Shown: piece by piece, positions 1 to 34,015 of the stretch
Numbering within the stretch: the stretch's first letter is position 1
Layout: every line of letters starts with the position of its first letter
From: Echiichthys vipera
Lineage: Eukaryota; Chordata; Actinopteri; Perciformes; Trachinidae
Direction of reading: 5' to 3'
NCBI GenBank assembly: GCA_963691815.1
Contig: OY829647.1
Coordinates: forward strand, 8,259,709-8,323,708
DNA length: 64,000 nt
Notes under the pieces: model-generated
Databases searched by the model: none
What the model was told of the DNA's origin: nothing
The model's input: only the letters and a program-made list of their open reading frames with translations
Position numbers and translations under genes: made by a program

Positions 1-21033
<21,033 letters not shown>

Positions 21034-22432
21034 GTCCCGCCTCGGTCCGCTCGGTCCCGCTCTCTTCCTCTGAGCCCCCCTCTCTCCGCCGTTAATCCGC
21101 TGCTACATCCTGCCACCGCTCCGGGCCTCCCGCTGGAGCTGAGGCGCGGAGGGACGGATGCCGCCGGGAGTGGGATGCTCCGATTCGGCCAGGAGCCCAG
21201 CGCACGCCCCGCTCTTCCTCCACCTCCACGCGGTGCTATACCGACACACACCGACCCCACCGACCGGACCTCGCGCTCTACCGGGATGCTCTCCTCCGGC
21301 CGTGCAGGAACACACTCGCGACAGATTGCACTGATTCTATCCGCGTGACGACTTCACCGGGTCTACGTGCGTGCCGTGCGTGAAAACGGTGGAGCTCGAG
21401 CGCCCTCCTATACGACGGGTCAAATCCGCACCCCCCTGAAATCTCACGAGCCCTCAATCCGCAGAATAACACGCACGGGTCGCTGATGTTTAACGTGTGA
21501 CCGCTGTCACCGCCGCGGTGCTGGACCAGCTCGCGCCAGCTTCAGCGCGCACACACTCACACACACACCCATTCACAGTCACATATGGCATTACATAAAC
21601 ACGAGTGTTTGTGCGCGCGCCACTCCAGTTGTTGTAATCCCAGTTCTCGTGTTTTGCGCGCGTGCGGGGCGACAAGTCAGGAGAGGTCGTTTTGACATCG
21701 TAATAAAATTGTACTCATCCGCGTGCAAGAGGTGCACTCAGCGCGCGGGACAGAGGGTCCGGGATCGCGCGGACCGATGAGACAGTCAGCAGCAGATAAA
21801 TCTGGTTTTATTCATTCATGTTTTTCTCTGCAGCCTCATGTTTATTACCACCATTTTTATTTATTTTATATAAATGATTTAATCTTTTAAATCCCTTTTG
21901 TATGTGTGTTTTATATCAGGCAGACTACTTTAGTATATTTGCTTAGTTGTTTATAAAACCTTAAAACACTTTTAATTGCTTTGTAAATAAACCGGCCTCG
22001 CCTCTATATGTGTCGCAGTGGCGGTTTTACGTCAGCATTGTTTAAGGTTAATGAGGCAGGGATAATTTGAGGACAGGAAAAGTGTGTGTGTGCGTGTGTG
22101 TGTGTCCCTGGTGCATGGCTAATTTAGACTAAAGGGGCCACTGAAAGTCAGATTTGGGACAGGAAGTGGAACAGCTGACAGAAGACTCAATCAAAACTCT
22201 GTGCGTGTGTGTGTTTGTGTGCGTGTGTGTGTGCGTGTGTGTGTGTGTGCTTGTGTGTGTGTAACACAAAAGCCCATCTGATTGGGAGGGCAGATAGATT
22301 TTCAGTTGAGAATCAGCTTTATACACAGTTATTATTATTATTATTATTAATAATAATAATAACTGTGGGCAGGGGCGTGTCCAGACTTTTTTGACTGAGG
22401 TGGCCCAAGTGGGGTACCAACTTATGTATTGG

Positions 22433-23488
22433 TGGAAAGTAACTAAGTACATTTACTCAAGTCCTGTACTAAAAGGTTGAATATGTAGAAACTTTATTAA
22501 AAGCAATATTTAAAAAAATAAATAAATAATAATACATCCACGGGGTTTGTTGAGGGGTACAAAATGAAAGTATTGCTTTTCCATTAAAAATTTAGTCTGA
22601 ATTAATATTTAAAATATATATTTTTCAACAGGTTTGACAAAGACTTTCTTTCACGTTCTGTTACCAGTGTAGCAGCCAATAGCGTTGGGCATTTGCGGGT
22701 TGCCAGGTATGTCCGTTGTTGCTACAGAAACAAGGAATCATTCTTAATGAGGGCGAGCTAATCGATCACACAGCACTCAAAGGATGACTTCCAGTTAAAG
22801 ACCGGCTAACGTTAAATACTGTTATCAGATTAATTGATTAGTGTAAATGAGTCGTTACCTTGTGTGATTCATCACTGACATGGAGCAGGCTGATCGCTTG
22901 AGACACTCGGAAACAAACCTGGCAACCCGGCTGCTGGAATTATTGTCTGTTGTTGCGACTACGATCTTGAGACACTAGATGGCGCTGTTCTGCTCTTTCT
23001 CCATATTCAGTTTTGCGGTACTTGTTGTGCTCTACTTGAGTAATTCAGTTTGAATCTACTTTAAACTTCTAGTCCTCTACATTTCAAACTAAATATCGTC
23101 CTTTTTACTCCACTACATTTATTTGGTAACTTCAGTTTCAAGTTGCTTTATAGATTCTTAGATTATTAAAACAAAATACTATCAACAAATTAAATAAAAT
23201 ATATTGTTTTAGATTAAGCTACACAGAAGTTTGTAAAGTAAATAAACATTGAACATGATATTTACATTAATCCATCAATAATTACAATCTGATAATCTAC
23301 TGTTCTGAAAGAGGCATCCTGCATAATGAGTACTTTCACTTTTTGTACTTTAAGTTAATTTGAATGTTAATACTTTTACTTAAGTAACATTTTGAATGCA
23401 GGACTTTTACCTGTAACAGAGTATTGTGTAGTATTACATTGTGTGTTACTTCCTTCCAAGTAAAAGCTCGGAGTACTTCTTCACCACT
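22433..23488. mobile_element. inverted-repeat element (GTGGAAAGTAACTAAGTAC type)
   Basis: The left end GTGGAAAGTAACTAAGTACA and the right end, read inward, GTGGTGAAGAAGTACTCCG are inverted relatives. The middle carries further inserted sequence. Partial copies lie near 29510-29740 and 39420-39580. Confidence 0.6.
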
Positions 23489-25544
23489 GGCGTGTAGTTT
23501 CTGCACACACGTCAGGGTAACATGAAACTCTCCACGTTCCGACTCTTTGTCTTTCAGACGCTGTAGTGAGCTCAGCTGTTAAGAGTGAAGACGTTTGAAC
23601 ACTTCAGGTCTCTAATTTGTGGTTGTAGAGTTTCATGAGGCTGCGATTATCCTTGAGGTCACAGCAGTTCATTTTATACAGTGAGCTCAAATTTCAAAAA
23701 TAGTCAGGTTTACAGTCAGATGCAACGTCAAGACTCTTCATGGACCCCAGTATGCAGAAATATTCAAACACACAATTTTAGAATAGGCCGAATGTCACTT
23801 TTGTGCTGCATGAGACAAACTGCATGTCTGTAAAGAGGAGTCTTGTAACCATAGAAACCATTTCATTCAGATATCTTGAGGTCAGAGGTTAAGGGACCCC
23901 TTTGAAAATGGCCATGCCCGTTTTTTCCTCGCCAACAACCCCTTACAGACAAGCTAGCATGAGGTTGGTGGTTCACATGCATTACAGTATTACACTAAAA
24001 GTTTCATTTATTCAACATGAACAAACATTTAACAAAGCGTCACACTCTTTCTACAGTTGTTTCTGCTTCCCCAGGACAGAAGACAATAACACACACGTTA
24101 ATGATTTCAAGCACTGATGAAAAGTCAAGTCCAAATTTTAAAACCGCATAAATAAATATTGTTACGTTGAAACTTAATCAAATGGCTACATGTAACGTGA
24201 AAGGGGTCGCTCTCAGAGAATGATCCCCAACTCTGCAGCTCTGTGGAGCATTTTAGCCTCTTTTAGCCGACTGTTTCGGTTTTACAGGTCTTACTGTATA
24301 ACTGAGTCTCCGCTGCTCTCATCGACCCCCGTTAGCAACCAGAAGAAACATTTTCCTATAAAGTAATTCACTAGCTGCTAAAAAACAGTTAGAAAAGACA
24401 CCAAAACTACAGAAGCTGAGAGCCGCCGCAGCTGCGATGATTCAATTTTAATCTCTAGTCTCAGGATAACTAAGATGTTTTCCCATAATAAGATAATAAC
24501 AAGGTATTTAACCATGTGAGAGGTTAAATACCTGGATCTCCACACCAGGTAGTCAGATCAGCCCCAGCCTGGTCAGATGCGTACATGAACTGATGAAGCC
24601 TCTTGGATGAGAGGTGACAAATAACCAAGTCCAGTTGCTTTTGACTGAAATTGCTTTGAGGATAACGACGACCTGGACAAATGAGAACATTCACAGGCTT
24701 GGTGATTAATTAAAAAAACAAAACAACAAAAAGTACATTTCTTATGATACCTTCATTCAAATGAGGCAAGTATATTTCAGTAATCCTGCTGATATCTTTA
24801 ACTAAATACTGTATGAAACTGGATTATAAAACATGTGAACTATGTGCTTTGATTTAGTGATTCAGCCATAATTTATATTATATTTATTAGAAAACAACCT
24901 GTTGCTTTCTCATGAAAATTAGGTATTCCTCCCAATTATCCAGAGAAACCGACCAATTGTTTTCCCAAGATAATGAGATAATTAACCCATTATGACCACA
25001 ACACCTCTCCCTTTGTCCTGAGGTAACGAGATAATTACCTCACGATCTCGGGATAACAGGATTAAAAACATAATTGCAATCACGGCGGCGCGTGGCTTGC
25101 GTTCAAAACAGAGTAAAACAAGAGAAAACAATTACACTTCAGTTCCTCATGTGGCCAGAAACACATAACTGTTTGCTGATATTTCAGCCATAACGTGATA
25201 AACTGGTGACACGTACTTGTTTTTTTTTGTTTCCCCCTAGTGGCCAAACATCACTTGAAGCAGCTTTAAACAGCAGCAAATGTGACATTTGTACGGACGT
25301 TGCAATTGCTGTCATGAAGGTTGTGGTGCAGCAGTTTCAGTTTCGCAAACCAAGTCTGTATTTTTCATAAACATTCTTTTAAATCCTTCATCCGATAAAA
25401 ATCATTACGCACAGAAACCTTACACACGGAGTCCTATATCGGAAATTCTCAATACAAGACAGTGCAGAATATTTTGTGCTCCTCGCTTGGACAGTGCTAG
25501 ATCCAAACGAGGCTGATGAATGAACGACATGAGGAAGAAGCCAG

Positions 25545-25780
25545 TGTTTTAGGGGGGGACGTAGAACCTGAGTCCGTAGGGACTCGGCTTGGGAACCGGC
25601 AGGTCCTTGGTTCAAGTATCTCCTGAGCACCAAACACCCAACTGCTCAAGAGCGCCTGTTTATGGGCAGCTCCCTTCTTCTGACATCCCTCCAGTGCACG
25701 TGCATGTGTATTTCCTGTGTGTGTGTGATAACATAACAAACGGACGAGGGATTGATAAAGTATAGACGAATCTGGCGAAG
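25545..25780 (+). mobile_element. probable tRNA-derived SINE
   Basis: GGACTCGGCTTGGGAACCGG followed by GGTCCTTGGTTCAAG resembles tRNA-like A and B box spacing. The ends are not defined. Confidence 0.45.
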
Positions 25781-27285
25781 TACAGGAAGTGGTGTCTCCC
25801 TCCGGTATACGCGTGATTGAATAGGAGCTGTCATTGGAAGTGTACCTTTCTACAACCATCACAAACCTTTACCTCATGAAGAGGGCTTTTAATTATTTAC
25901 CTCAGCTACTGATTAATCAGCCACCTGACGTTTACATTGTGGTCATTACAGTTACAGCAACTCCCGTTCTATTTCATAATAACGCCATATTGAGTTAATT
26001 TGCTCTGTTCGACCACGGTGGCCTTGATAGAGGCGTCTAACGTGAGCTAGCTAAGCAGTGTTAGCTTAGCTGACATAACTTTTTCACTGTGTTAAGCTCG
26101 GCAGCCGCATGCTATTCACTGTGAGACTGACGGGTGTGAACCAAAATTTAGCGTCTGTTGGACCAAAGTCACCTCTGTTTATATTCTCGATCCACTTCTG
26201 GTGAATATCTTGGTTCTATGCACGCCCAGGGAATCGATGAAGACCGTACGACCTCAGACAGGGGGACTCTTCATGAGGTAAAGGTTTGTGTCTTTTACAT
26301 TCAGTTTTTTTCCAAAGCTGAAGTTTCCCACTGCTGTTGGAGCAGCAGAGAATTGCACAGGTTTATTCCTGAGTTCCTAGAAATCGTTGTCAAAAGAAAT
26401 GCTGCAGAAAAAGTACAGGTTAAAATAGAAAAGGTACACTTATAGTGACAGCTCCCATTCAAGCGTGCAAGGGAGATGCCACCGCAGTAATGGCGGCGTC
26501 GCTAGATGGCTAAACACACAAACAGCTCACTGGATTTGTCTATAGCCCCTTTTCAAAGATGTAAACTAGACAATCTAAATCTGTCCCAGTTTATTTCCTG
26601 TTGCAGTGAAAAGGGAATGATATCAATCGACAGGAAGTTCACAAGGACCAAGGCTGTTGCCTAGCAATGGAATTCCGTTGAAAAGGTCTATACATTATTA
26701 TTATTATTATTATTATTTAGCTGCCTAGAGCACAACCACTGCTGTCTAATCTTGTGTAAATCCTTTGTTAAGTAATCCATCTCTGATCTGAGCTGTGTGA
26801 TCACCTGCCACCAGCTTTCTTTAAACTCCACATCTCAGGATCTTTTACTTTATTTGTCGTAAAGTGCTTTGTGCTGCAAGATGAATTGAATCGGTTTATC
26901 AGACGCCATTTGAACGATGATGTTTTGCGTGTACGGTGGATTCAAAAGAAACACCAAAAATCTAACCTGTCCCGGAATTTTTTTTTTTTAATTTAGGTTT
27001 CGGAGTCGGTGTGTTAACGCAAAGTCCTATTTTTTTTTTAAACATGCGACAGTTTCGAAGGAAAAATACAGACTTGTTTCACGAAGGCCTTTACACAGGA
27101 TTTGTGTGTTCAAATGATAAAATGTACCATTAAATAAAAGTAAAACATAATGATAATGTGTGCAAATGAACCTTAAACAACTTGCAGATCAAAGACTTAA
27201 ATTGCATTTGTGTTATTTATAAATAGCACAAATACGGAACATTTGTTTAACATCCTGATACATCCTGACACAGTGCCAGGCATGT

Positions 27286-27610
27286 CTATATACAACAAGG
27301 ATACGCATTAACATAGTCTTTAACTTGAGGGCTGAGTCCAGGTAAGGTGCCTATATTGTCTGCTCCATATGAGCCCATCAGAGCCCTCCTGCACATCTGC
27401 TTCAGTCGCTCCGGACGCTGCTTGCGATAGGGCACCGTCAGCTTACAGGACGAGCTGGTGTAATACGTGAGCAGGGCGAAGAGTGAGGAAAAAGTCCTTT
27501 GGCTGCCGTACAGGCTGAAGAGCAGGTTGTTCAGCTGGACACGAACACTCGTCGGGCCGTCATCGCTTTGATAACTCAGAGTGAAGAAAACATCCGTCTG
27601 GCCGCTGTCT
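27286..27610 (-). CDS. socs1b: socs1b-like coding exon 3 (SH2 C-half and SOCS box)
   Basis: The acceptor is GTTGTTGCAG. The first base completes the Arg codon, then DSGQTDVFFTLSYQSDDGPT begins the second half of the SH2 domain. The SOCS box ends KDYVNAYPCCI and the stop codon is at 27288-27286. Confidence 0.94.
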
Positions 27611-30600
27611 CTGCAACAACGCAGCAGCATACATGCAGTCACCTTGTGTACACTAAAGGTAGTTTATTTTTGCGTGTAATGCTTTTTATTGGGTATGCGT
27701 AGAAGGATGACATTTACAAGTGCATGTCCGATTTTGTCCTTATAAGAATTTAACTAAAAATAAAAGGTAGAGAAGGAGAAACAGGGAATTTAAGACAGAA
27801 TATACTGTAATCAGAGCTGCAACATTTACATAAACTACACATATTTTACATCATAAACAAACTACGCTGGGTAAACTTTAAAACAAAAGAAAAGAAATCC
27901 ATTATGTGTAAATCCACAAAAATAACAGATAAAACAACAACAAAGTGATAGATTACCTGATGAGGAAGGTACCCAGTGGTGCCCGTGAGAGTATTCCGTG
28001 TGCCTCCTCCATGGCCATTGATCCCCAGTAGTAACCACTGTGTTGGAGCTGCTTGTAAGTGTGTTTCACTAGTTTGTACTCCGCCGCGCTTCTGAATGGA
28101 CGGAGGTGTGTGGGCAAGCTGTCAGCGTCGGCTCCGGGGGCTGGCTACAGCAGACAATGTATTAGAATAAAGAACATAAATATAAATAAAGTTAGTGCTA
28201 ACGTAAACATATATATTTACAGTTTCTCGATAGAAGAAGAGTGCGGCATTGTCCCTCACTTCCACCATCTGCGTGTTACCATTCTCCAAACCCAATCGCT
28301 ACGGGAAACAACAAGAACCTCCTCCGCACCAGCCTACATTTAGGTTGTCTGAGTTTTTTTACACTTATTCCAGAGTGTACGTGCAGAGTAACCAGACCCC
28401 TCTCCAGCGCTGTAGTAAAAAGACGCTAGAATTGGACATAAGTCACAGACGAGACAGTAAAGCAGAGAGCTCTTTGTCGTCGAGCTGAAATTAATTTGTC
28501 AGAAAGCAAACATTATTTTAAGTAGCTTGTGTATTAACAATACAAACGTTTACAGGTTTACCTAGTTCTACCCAGGTTGTTTATATGTACAGTTCGTTAT
28601 TATGAGTATTTTGAGAGATGCTATACTGTGTGAATTATAATTAAGTAATATTAATACGAACAATAATAATGCACTGCAGTGTTTAGACGCTCTGTAACAT
28701 CTCTTCATGTTTTATTTTGAAAAGTAACTCTCCTCTCGTTTCAGGTCACTTGCTCTTCCTCTTGTGTCACCGGTCTGACGTCCTCCCCTGATCCTTGATT
28801 GTTTCCACCTGTGGCCCCCCTCCCTTCATGTGTATGTAGTCCGTGTCTCCCCCCTCCCTTCATGTGTATGTAGTCCGTGTCTCCCCCCTCCCTTCATGTG
28901 TATGTAGTCCGTGTCTCCCCCCTCCCTTCATGTGTATGTAGTCCGTGTCTCCCCCCTCCCTTCATGTGTATGTAGTCCGTGTCTTCCCCTGTCTCGTTGC
29001 CAGAATATTTCGTCCGTTATGTCGAATGTTTCCAGCTCGTTTCCACAGCCTTGTTTCATGTCAAGAGATCCAAGTATCCTCGCTCAGGTTTTTGTATTCC
29101 CTCTTTTTCATAGTAAGATTTACTTTGTTTTTCTGAATGCTCTTTTGCTCACCCTGTTATCCTCCTGGTCGGAGCGACTTCTTGTTCTGTGTTTTATTGG
29201 CTCAGAGCCTTACGTTTTGGATTAAATAAATACCAGTTTGACATGCGTACCTCCACATCTGAGTCCTCATTCCTGCCAAAGTCTGACAGCCAACGTTCAA
29301 AGTCCAAAGATCAACTCAGATAATTGACAAACTGAAGGCAACAACCTGCACATGCACACTAATAATAACTTAATATAACTTAATAATGATTGTTGTTACA
29401 AAAACCTTCGTTGTACTCAGCCCAAACATGGAAAGCCTGCTATTTGTTACTGACAAAGTGATGAATCATCTCATATGCATGTTTTTTAGAAAGCATGTTT
29501 TTCCCATAATAAATGTACTCAAGTCCTGCACCATAAGTTAAATTCTGAGGCACTTGTACTCTGCGTTTTAAGCTACTTCTCCTCTACAATTCAGAGGGGA
29601 ACAGTTTACTTTTCACTCCACTACATTTATTTGACAGCTGTAATTACAGATCCGGATGATTAATATAAAATCTAATTAACAAATTAATTACAATGTATTA
29701 CACGCTGCATATAAAGTAGTTCAAATCAGCCCGACCTTTTACAGCTGCAAAATTAAAATGTTGGTATTGTATGTTTCTGCAAACCACAGAAACGTTGATA
29801 TTTAATGTCATGGCCAAAGTTTTACATCTGTATGCAAGGTACATATCTGTTACACACCGTACTTTCACCCAGAAGGCTGCGGTTCGTGTCCCGACCCATG
29901 AAAGTGAAAGTTAATTACAAATCAGTTGAACTCATTTGAACCCATATCACGATCTTTTCCTACAGCTAACCGCGCAGTTTTTACGCCTAAACCTCGGTAA
30001 CGTTAACAGTTTTTTTTTTTTAATTCACTAAGTTAATCATGTCTGTATAACTGCGACCGTGGAACATCAAAAGGTGTCGGTGTGTGACGAGTAGGGGATA
30101 AGAAACGTACAATGCCAATGTTTTATTCTGGCGTCCTGGTTGTTAAAAGTGTAATTCCCACACAAAATCCTTCCATGGTCTTTTTCAGCACTTACATACA
30201 TCGACAGGGCTCTCAAGCTTTGAAGAGAGGCAAGAGTGACGTTCTCCCCTGGACGGGGGAGTTTTTCAAGCCTTTTCTTAAAAAGAACAGACAGGAAATG
30301 GGGTGAGAGAGAGAGGGTGAGACGTGCAGCAAAGGGCCGCAGGTTGGAGTTGAACCTGCGGCCCTTTGCTGCGAGGACCTTCAGCCTCTTTTCATGGGGC
30401 GACTGCTCTGACCACTCAGCCACCGGCCGCCCTGAATGTAGGACATTTACTTTTTCCAACGCTGGATGTAAAATTAAATACATTAGTCCTGGTGTTTGAT
30501 GTCTGACTTCCTCTCTCTCCAGCCATCTGTGCCCTGTTCAAAAATCAATACCCCAAAGCAATTAAGTCCACAAAGTGTGATTCACAGTGAGCAAACACTG

Positions 30601-30828
30601 AGTACTAACCTGGCACCAGGTTTCAGGTTCCTCCTCGAAGTTGAGTTTTTTCCAGTGCAGTAAATCCAGCTGCCTCTCTGTCGGCCCTTGGCTCTCTGGT
30701 TGAACTCTCCCTGGACTCTGGGCTTGTTCTGGTCCTGCAGGCTCCTCGGGGGGTTGACTTTCTGTCTCAGCTGCGTGGTTCTGTTTTTGGCTCTTCACTA
30801 CTGCTCTACCAAGATTGTCTCTGACCAT
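27286..30828 (-). CDS. socs1b: suppressor of cytokine signalling 1 (socs1b-like), three coding exons
   Basis: Joining 30828-30610, 28144-27957 and 27610-27286 gives 732 nt, 243 residues plus stop. The product should be a cytoplasmic JAK/STAT feedback inhibitor. Residues 1-73 form an acidic, Pro/Glu-rich N-terminus starting MVRDNLGRA. A kinase-inhibitory-type region follows (THLRPFRSAAEYKLV, about 84-98). The SH2 domain starts at YYWG and has the phosphotyrosine-binding Arg in GTFLIRD. A SOCS box ends the protein, with the elongin-binding LKQMCRRAL and a cullin-box-like LPGLSP. The kinase-inhibitory region marks SOCS1 or SOCS3, and overall similarity favours SOCS1. The number of introns suggests the fish duplicate socs1b rather than socs1a; that paralogue call is inferred. 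An upstream 5'UTR exon is likely near 33572-33690. Confidence 0.9.
27957..28144 (-). CDS. socs1b: socs1b-like coding exon 2 (inhibitory region and SH2 N-half)
   Basis: A 188-nt exon from TGCTGTAG to donor GTAATC. It encodes PAPGADADSLPTHLRPF, RSAAEYKLV and the SH2 start through GTFLI plus AG, so the exon ends inside the codon of the conserved phosphotyrosine-binding arginine. Confidence 0.92.
28824..28993 (+). repeat. 34-bp tandem repeat, five copies
   Basis: The unit beginning CTTCATGTGTATGTAGTCCG recurs at 28824, 28858, 28892, 28926 and 28960, nearly identical, in the long intron between socs1b coding exons 1 and 2. Confidence 0.93.
30225..30435 (-). mobile_element. tRNA-derived SINE (Leu/Ser-like head)
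   Basis: On the minus strand GCCGGTGGCTGAGTGGTCAG matches an A box region and GGTTCAACTCC a B box, followed by CTTTGCTGCACGTC and a CT-rich tail. It contains a perfect 20-bp hairpin (30326-30372). Confidence 0.75.
30610..30828 (-). CDS. socs1b: socs1b-like coding exon 1
   Basis: A 219-nt exon, phase 0 out, donor GTTAGT. The ATG at 30828 lies one base after an excellent acceptor (CTCCTTTGTAG), so the start sits at the very edge of an exon and the 5'UTR is spliced. The frame stays open upstream to an ATG at 30879, but that would lie inside the intron. Confidence 0.85.
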
Positions 30829-31371
30829 CCTACAAAGGAGAATCCACGTCTTGACCACCTGTTGCTCCAGTTTCTCCACGTTTCACTGGCTGATCCTCCA
30901 TCGCTGACTCCTCGCAGGTTGGTCATCTGCTGCTCAGTGCTCTGTCCGACGCCATGCTGCTTTAATCAAGTTTTAGCATCATCATCGAAACCTTCTGGAG
31001 GGGAGCAGAGGCTGGATGTGCTCAGCCATCTGTCACTGAGGAATCTGATGAGTTTAAACACAGAAACAAAAACAACCCCCGTCAAAACCCACTGCATTTA
31101 GCATCATCTTAAACCTGCAATAACTTTTCACCTTGGACAGTGGAAACATCACATTTTAAGATAATATGACAAACTTTTAGGTAACAGCTACTTATTAACA
31201 CGCCCAGCTGTTACGGCACAACATTGCCATCGATTTAAAGTCATGTTTCTGTCCTAAACTCGCTCGCTTTTACCTCCTGAATAAAATATCTGGGTCATAA
31301 GCTGCTAAACGCTCCTCTGTGTTCACCGGATAGTTGCTAACTTTGTCCGTTTGCTGAGCAGGTAGAGTTTA

Positions 31372-31720
31372 GGCAAGGCAAGGCAAGGCAACTTTATTTG
31401 TATAGCACTTTTCATACACAAGGCAGACTCAAAGTGCTTCACAGCACAACATGTCATGAATTAAAATGCACTACAGAAAGACAAAGAGAATAAAAACATA
31501 GACAATAATAAAAACGTCGTCCGGAGCGACGTTAAAAGTGCAAAGATTTAGCAGAAAGCTAAGTTTTAAAAGTGGTCAGAGTGAAAGTCTCACATCTTCG
31601 GGAAGTTTATTCCAGCTGTTTGTTGCATAATGACTGAAAGATGCTTTTTCCTTGACTTGATTTGAACTGATGTGTAAAAGGTGGGGTTTTAGAGCTATTT
31701 CACTGAAAACAGCTGCCTGC
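31372..31720 (+). mobile_element. dispersed repeat with GGCAA repeats and CTTTATTTGTATAGCAC
   Basis: A (GGCAA)n lead followed by ACTTTATTTGTATAGCACTT and CAAAGTGCTTCACAG, a motif set common in fish interspersed repeats. It lies in the proposed socs1b 5'UTR intron. Confidence 0.5.
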
Positions 31721-31838
31721 TGATGTGGAAACCAACACTATACTTGTGTGTCTTTTTCCTTCTTTAATGTCAAATAATAAACTCCCTGGTTAATAAGGTT
31801 AAACCGTAAAACCGTCACATTTCCTCCTGCATGTGACT

Positions 31839-31840
<2 letters not shown>

Positions 31841-31904
<64 letters not shown>
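31841..31904 (+). repeat. (GT)n microsatellite
   Basis: About 32 GT units in the proposed socs1b 5'UTR intron. Confidence 0.95.
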
Positions 31905-31906
<2 letters not shown>

Positions 31907-33571
31907 AATGCAGAACCACTTCTCATGTCATGTCTCTGACAATAAACCGCGTTTGTGTATCATCAATCACTGGGAAGGGCGGATGTACCCTAGTCACAAA
32001 AATGCTTTCACTTTCTCCGTCAAGCGACACAAACAAGCAAAGATTTCCTTTTTACGATAATGATGTTTAAAATACTCCATGCTCACACTGTAGATTTCAT
32101 GTAAAGGAAGTGAAGTTTATTCATAAAGCTTTATAAAGCAGGGAAAAGTCACAATGTGCCGGGAAATCAAAGATAAAAGCAAAAGACAAATAAAAATACA
32201 AATAAAACAAGCACAAAAACTTAAAAAGTAGGTCTTAAGAATACTTTCTCAGTATGCTCTAACTACAGTTTGTTGTCTCTTTTATGTTCTTGTAATATTT
32301 TGCTTTTGTTTTAATGCACCTTAAACGTTTGTTCAGTGCTTTAGGCTGTAGATAAAGCTTAATAGTCAATACGTTATGCATTACTTAGATTACAGTCAAG
32401 TCAAGTCAAGTCAAGTCAGTTTTATTGTCAAAAATTGCAATATGCATGACATACAAAATGCAAAAAATTAAATTACAGTCCTCTCAGACCCAGTGCAATC
32501 GGCATATACATACAACATAATAAAAATAATAAAAATATACAAAGAGTAAAAATATACAAAGAGTAAAAATATACAAAGAGTAAAAAATGTAAAGTGGCAG
32601 TGGATTGTAAAGTGAATAAGATAATAATAATAATAAATAGACAGTAACAGTGCAATGACATTTGTTGAATTGAGGGCTTAATACAGGGCTTTAAACATAC
32701 GTTTCAGTTGTTCTTTCCTTCTCCCTTTGTTTGTCTTCTTATTGTTATTATAATATATTTGCTTTACCTTTGCTCAGATGCTGGAGAGTGCATGTGAAAA
32801 TCACACAAACATTTCAATCTCAGCCCGGAGCCTACACACTTGATTGATCGCCTCTGTGTTGGAGGAAGGCTGCTTCACTTTACGGTAAATCATTTAACTC
32901 TGGGGATGTTTCCGTCAGCTCGCAGCATCTGCAGTGTTGTAACAGGGCACTTTCTATTGTTGTAGCTCTGCTCTCCATCACAATAGATTTGAAAAGTAAC
33001 CATGACTAAAAGGTTTGACTCAACTTTCATTTTGAAGGTTTACCCATCAAGACTCAAGTACAGTGGATGTGAACACCCTGGAAATGATAACTGACAGTAA
33101 CTTCACAGTATCTCAACTGTTAAGATAATTTACAAACATTATAACATAATTCACAAAGTGTGATGATAATAATGTGTTCAAATACTGATGCAAAAGCTGC
33201 AAAACTTAGTAAATGTCACAGAAAAAGCAACTTTACACTAATCTGTCATGTGATTTTACACATTGTGGATTATTAATGAGTTGATCTGACATTATATGAA
33301 ACTGGCACCGTTGTGGTTAAGTCTAAAAATAAGCGTTGGTGTGACTGGGCGAGGCTGTCATCCCTTTACACCTAACGGAAATCACAATTGGTTGATTAGC
33401 TTTTTTTTTTAAAGTCTTCCAACACAACTCCACTTTAAGTTACATCCATCAAGAGAGTCCAAATCATGTGGATGGGTGTTTCTGGGTAAAAGTTGAGATG
33501 GATGAAGTTGCATTTGTCATTACATGGAGGTTTCTGCAAGCGTTTGAAAGATGCATGAATGAAACACTTAC

Positions 33572-33690
33572 TTGCAGTGACTGACTGTCAGAGTCTCATG
33601 GAGCTTCAGTCAGCTGCTGTCCTGTCGGAGGTCGCAGCTCTTCTCCAGAGTCAACATCTTACTTTCGGTTAAAGTTTACTGTGCGGGAGG
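33572..33690 (-). promoter_or_regulatory. probable socs1b 5'UTR exon and core promoter
   Basis: On the minus strand a consensus donor (CTGCAA|GTAAGT, exon end 33572) could splice to the acceptor at 30830 in front of the socs1b start. Just upstream is a GC-rich block (33683-33720, with GGAGGCGGAGGCGGAG and GCGCGC) and a CCAAT at 33740-33744. On the minus strand AACCGAAA at 33663-33670 fits an IRF half-site (AANNGAAA). SOCS1 is known to be induced through IRF and STAT sites in mammals. The linkage to socs1b is inferred from position, donor quality and the missing 5'UTR. Confidence 0.5.
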
Positions 33691-33884
33691 CGGAGGCGGA
33701 GCCGCGCGCTCAACCGGAGAACAATACCCACCACCGCTTTCCAATGAAAAGGCCATTTACAGACACACGCGCGCGCACGAAAACACGCGCACACAAATGT
33801 TCAGGTGTTCCTTTCGCTTTCACTTCAACCCCTCGGATTCTCTTAAATCACGTGATCTGCCAGCAGAGCCGTGGCGCGTGTGTG

Positions 33885-34015
<131 letters not shown>

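Larger units (their letters stand above)
21800..27200. other. intergenic region between caskin1 and socs1b
   Basis: No supported gene. It holds a GT run (22200-22263), an inverted-repeat element of the common fish type with GTAACTAAGTACATTTACTC at one end (about 22433-23488), a probable tRNA-derived SINE around 25545-25780 and scattered AT-rich unique sequence. Confidence 0.6.

Noticed and set aside
27499..27702. Plus-strand 67-codon frame over socs1b exon 3
   Set aside because: It is antisense to well-supported SOCS1 coding sequence and has no independent support.
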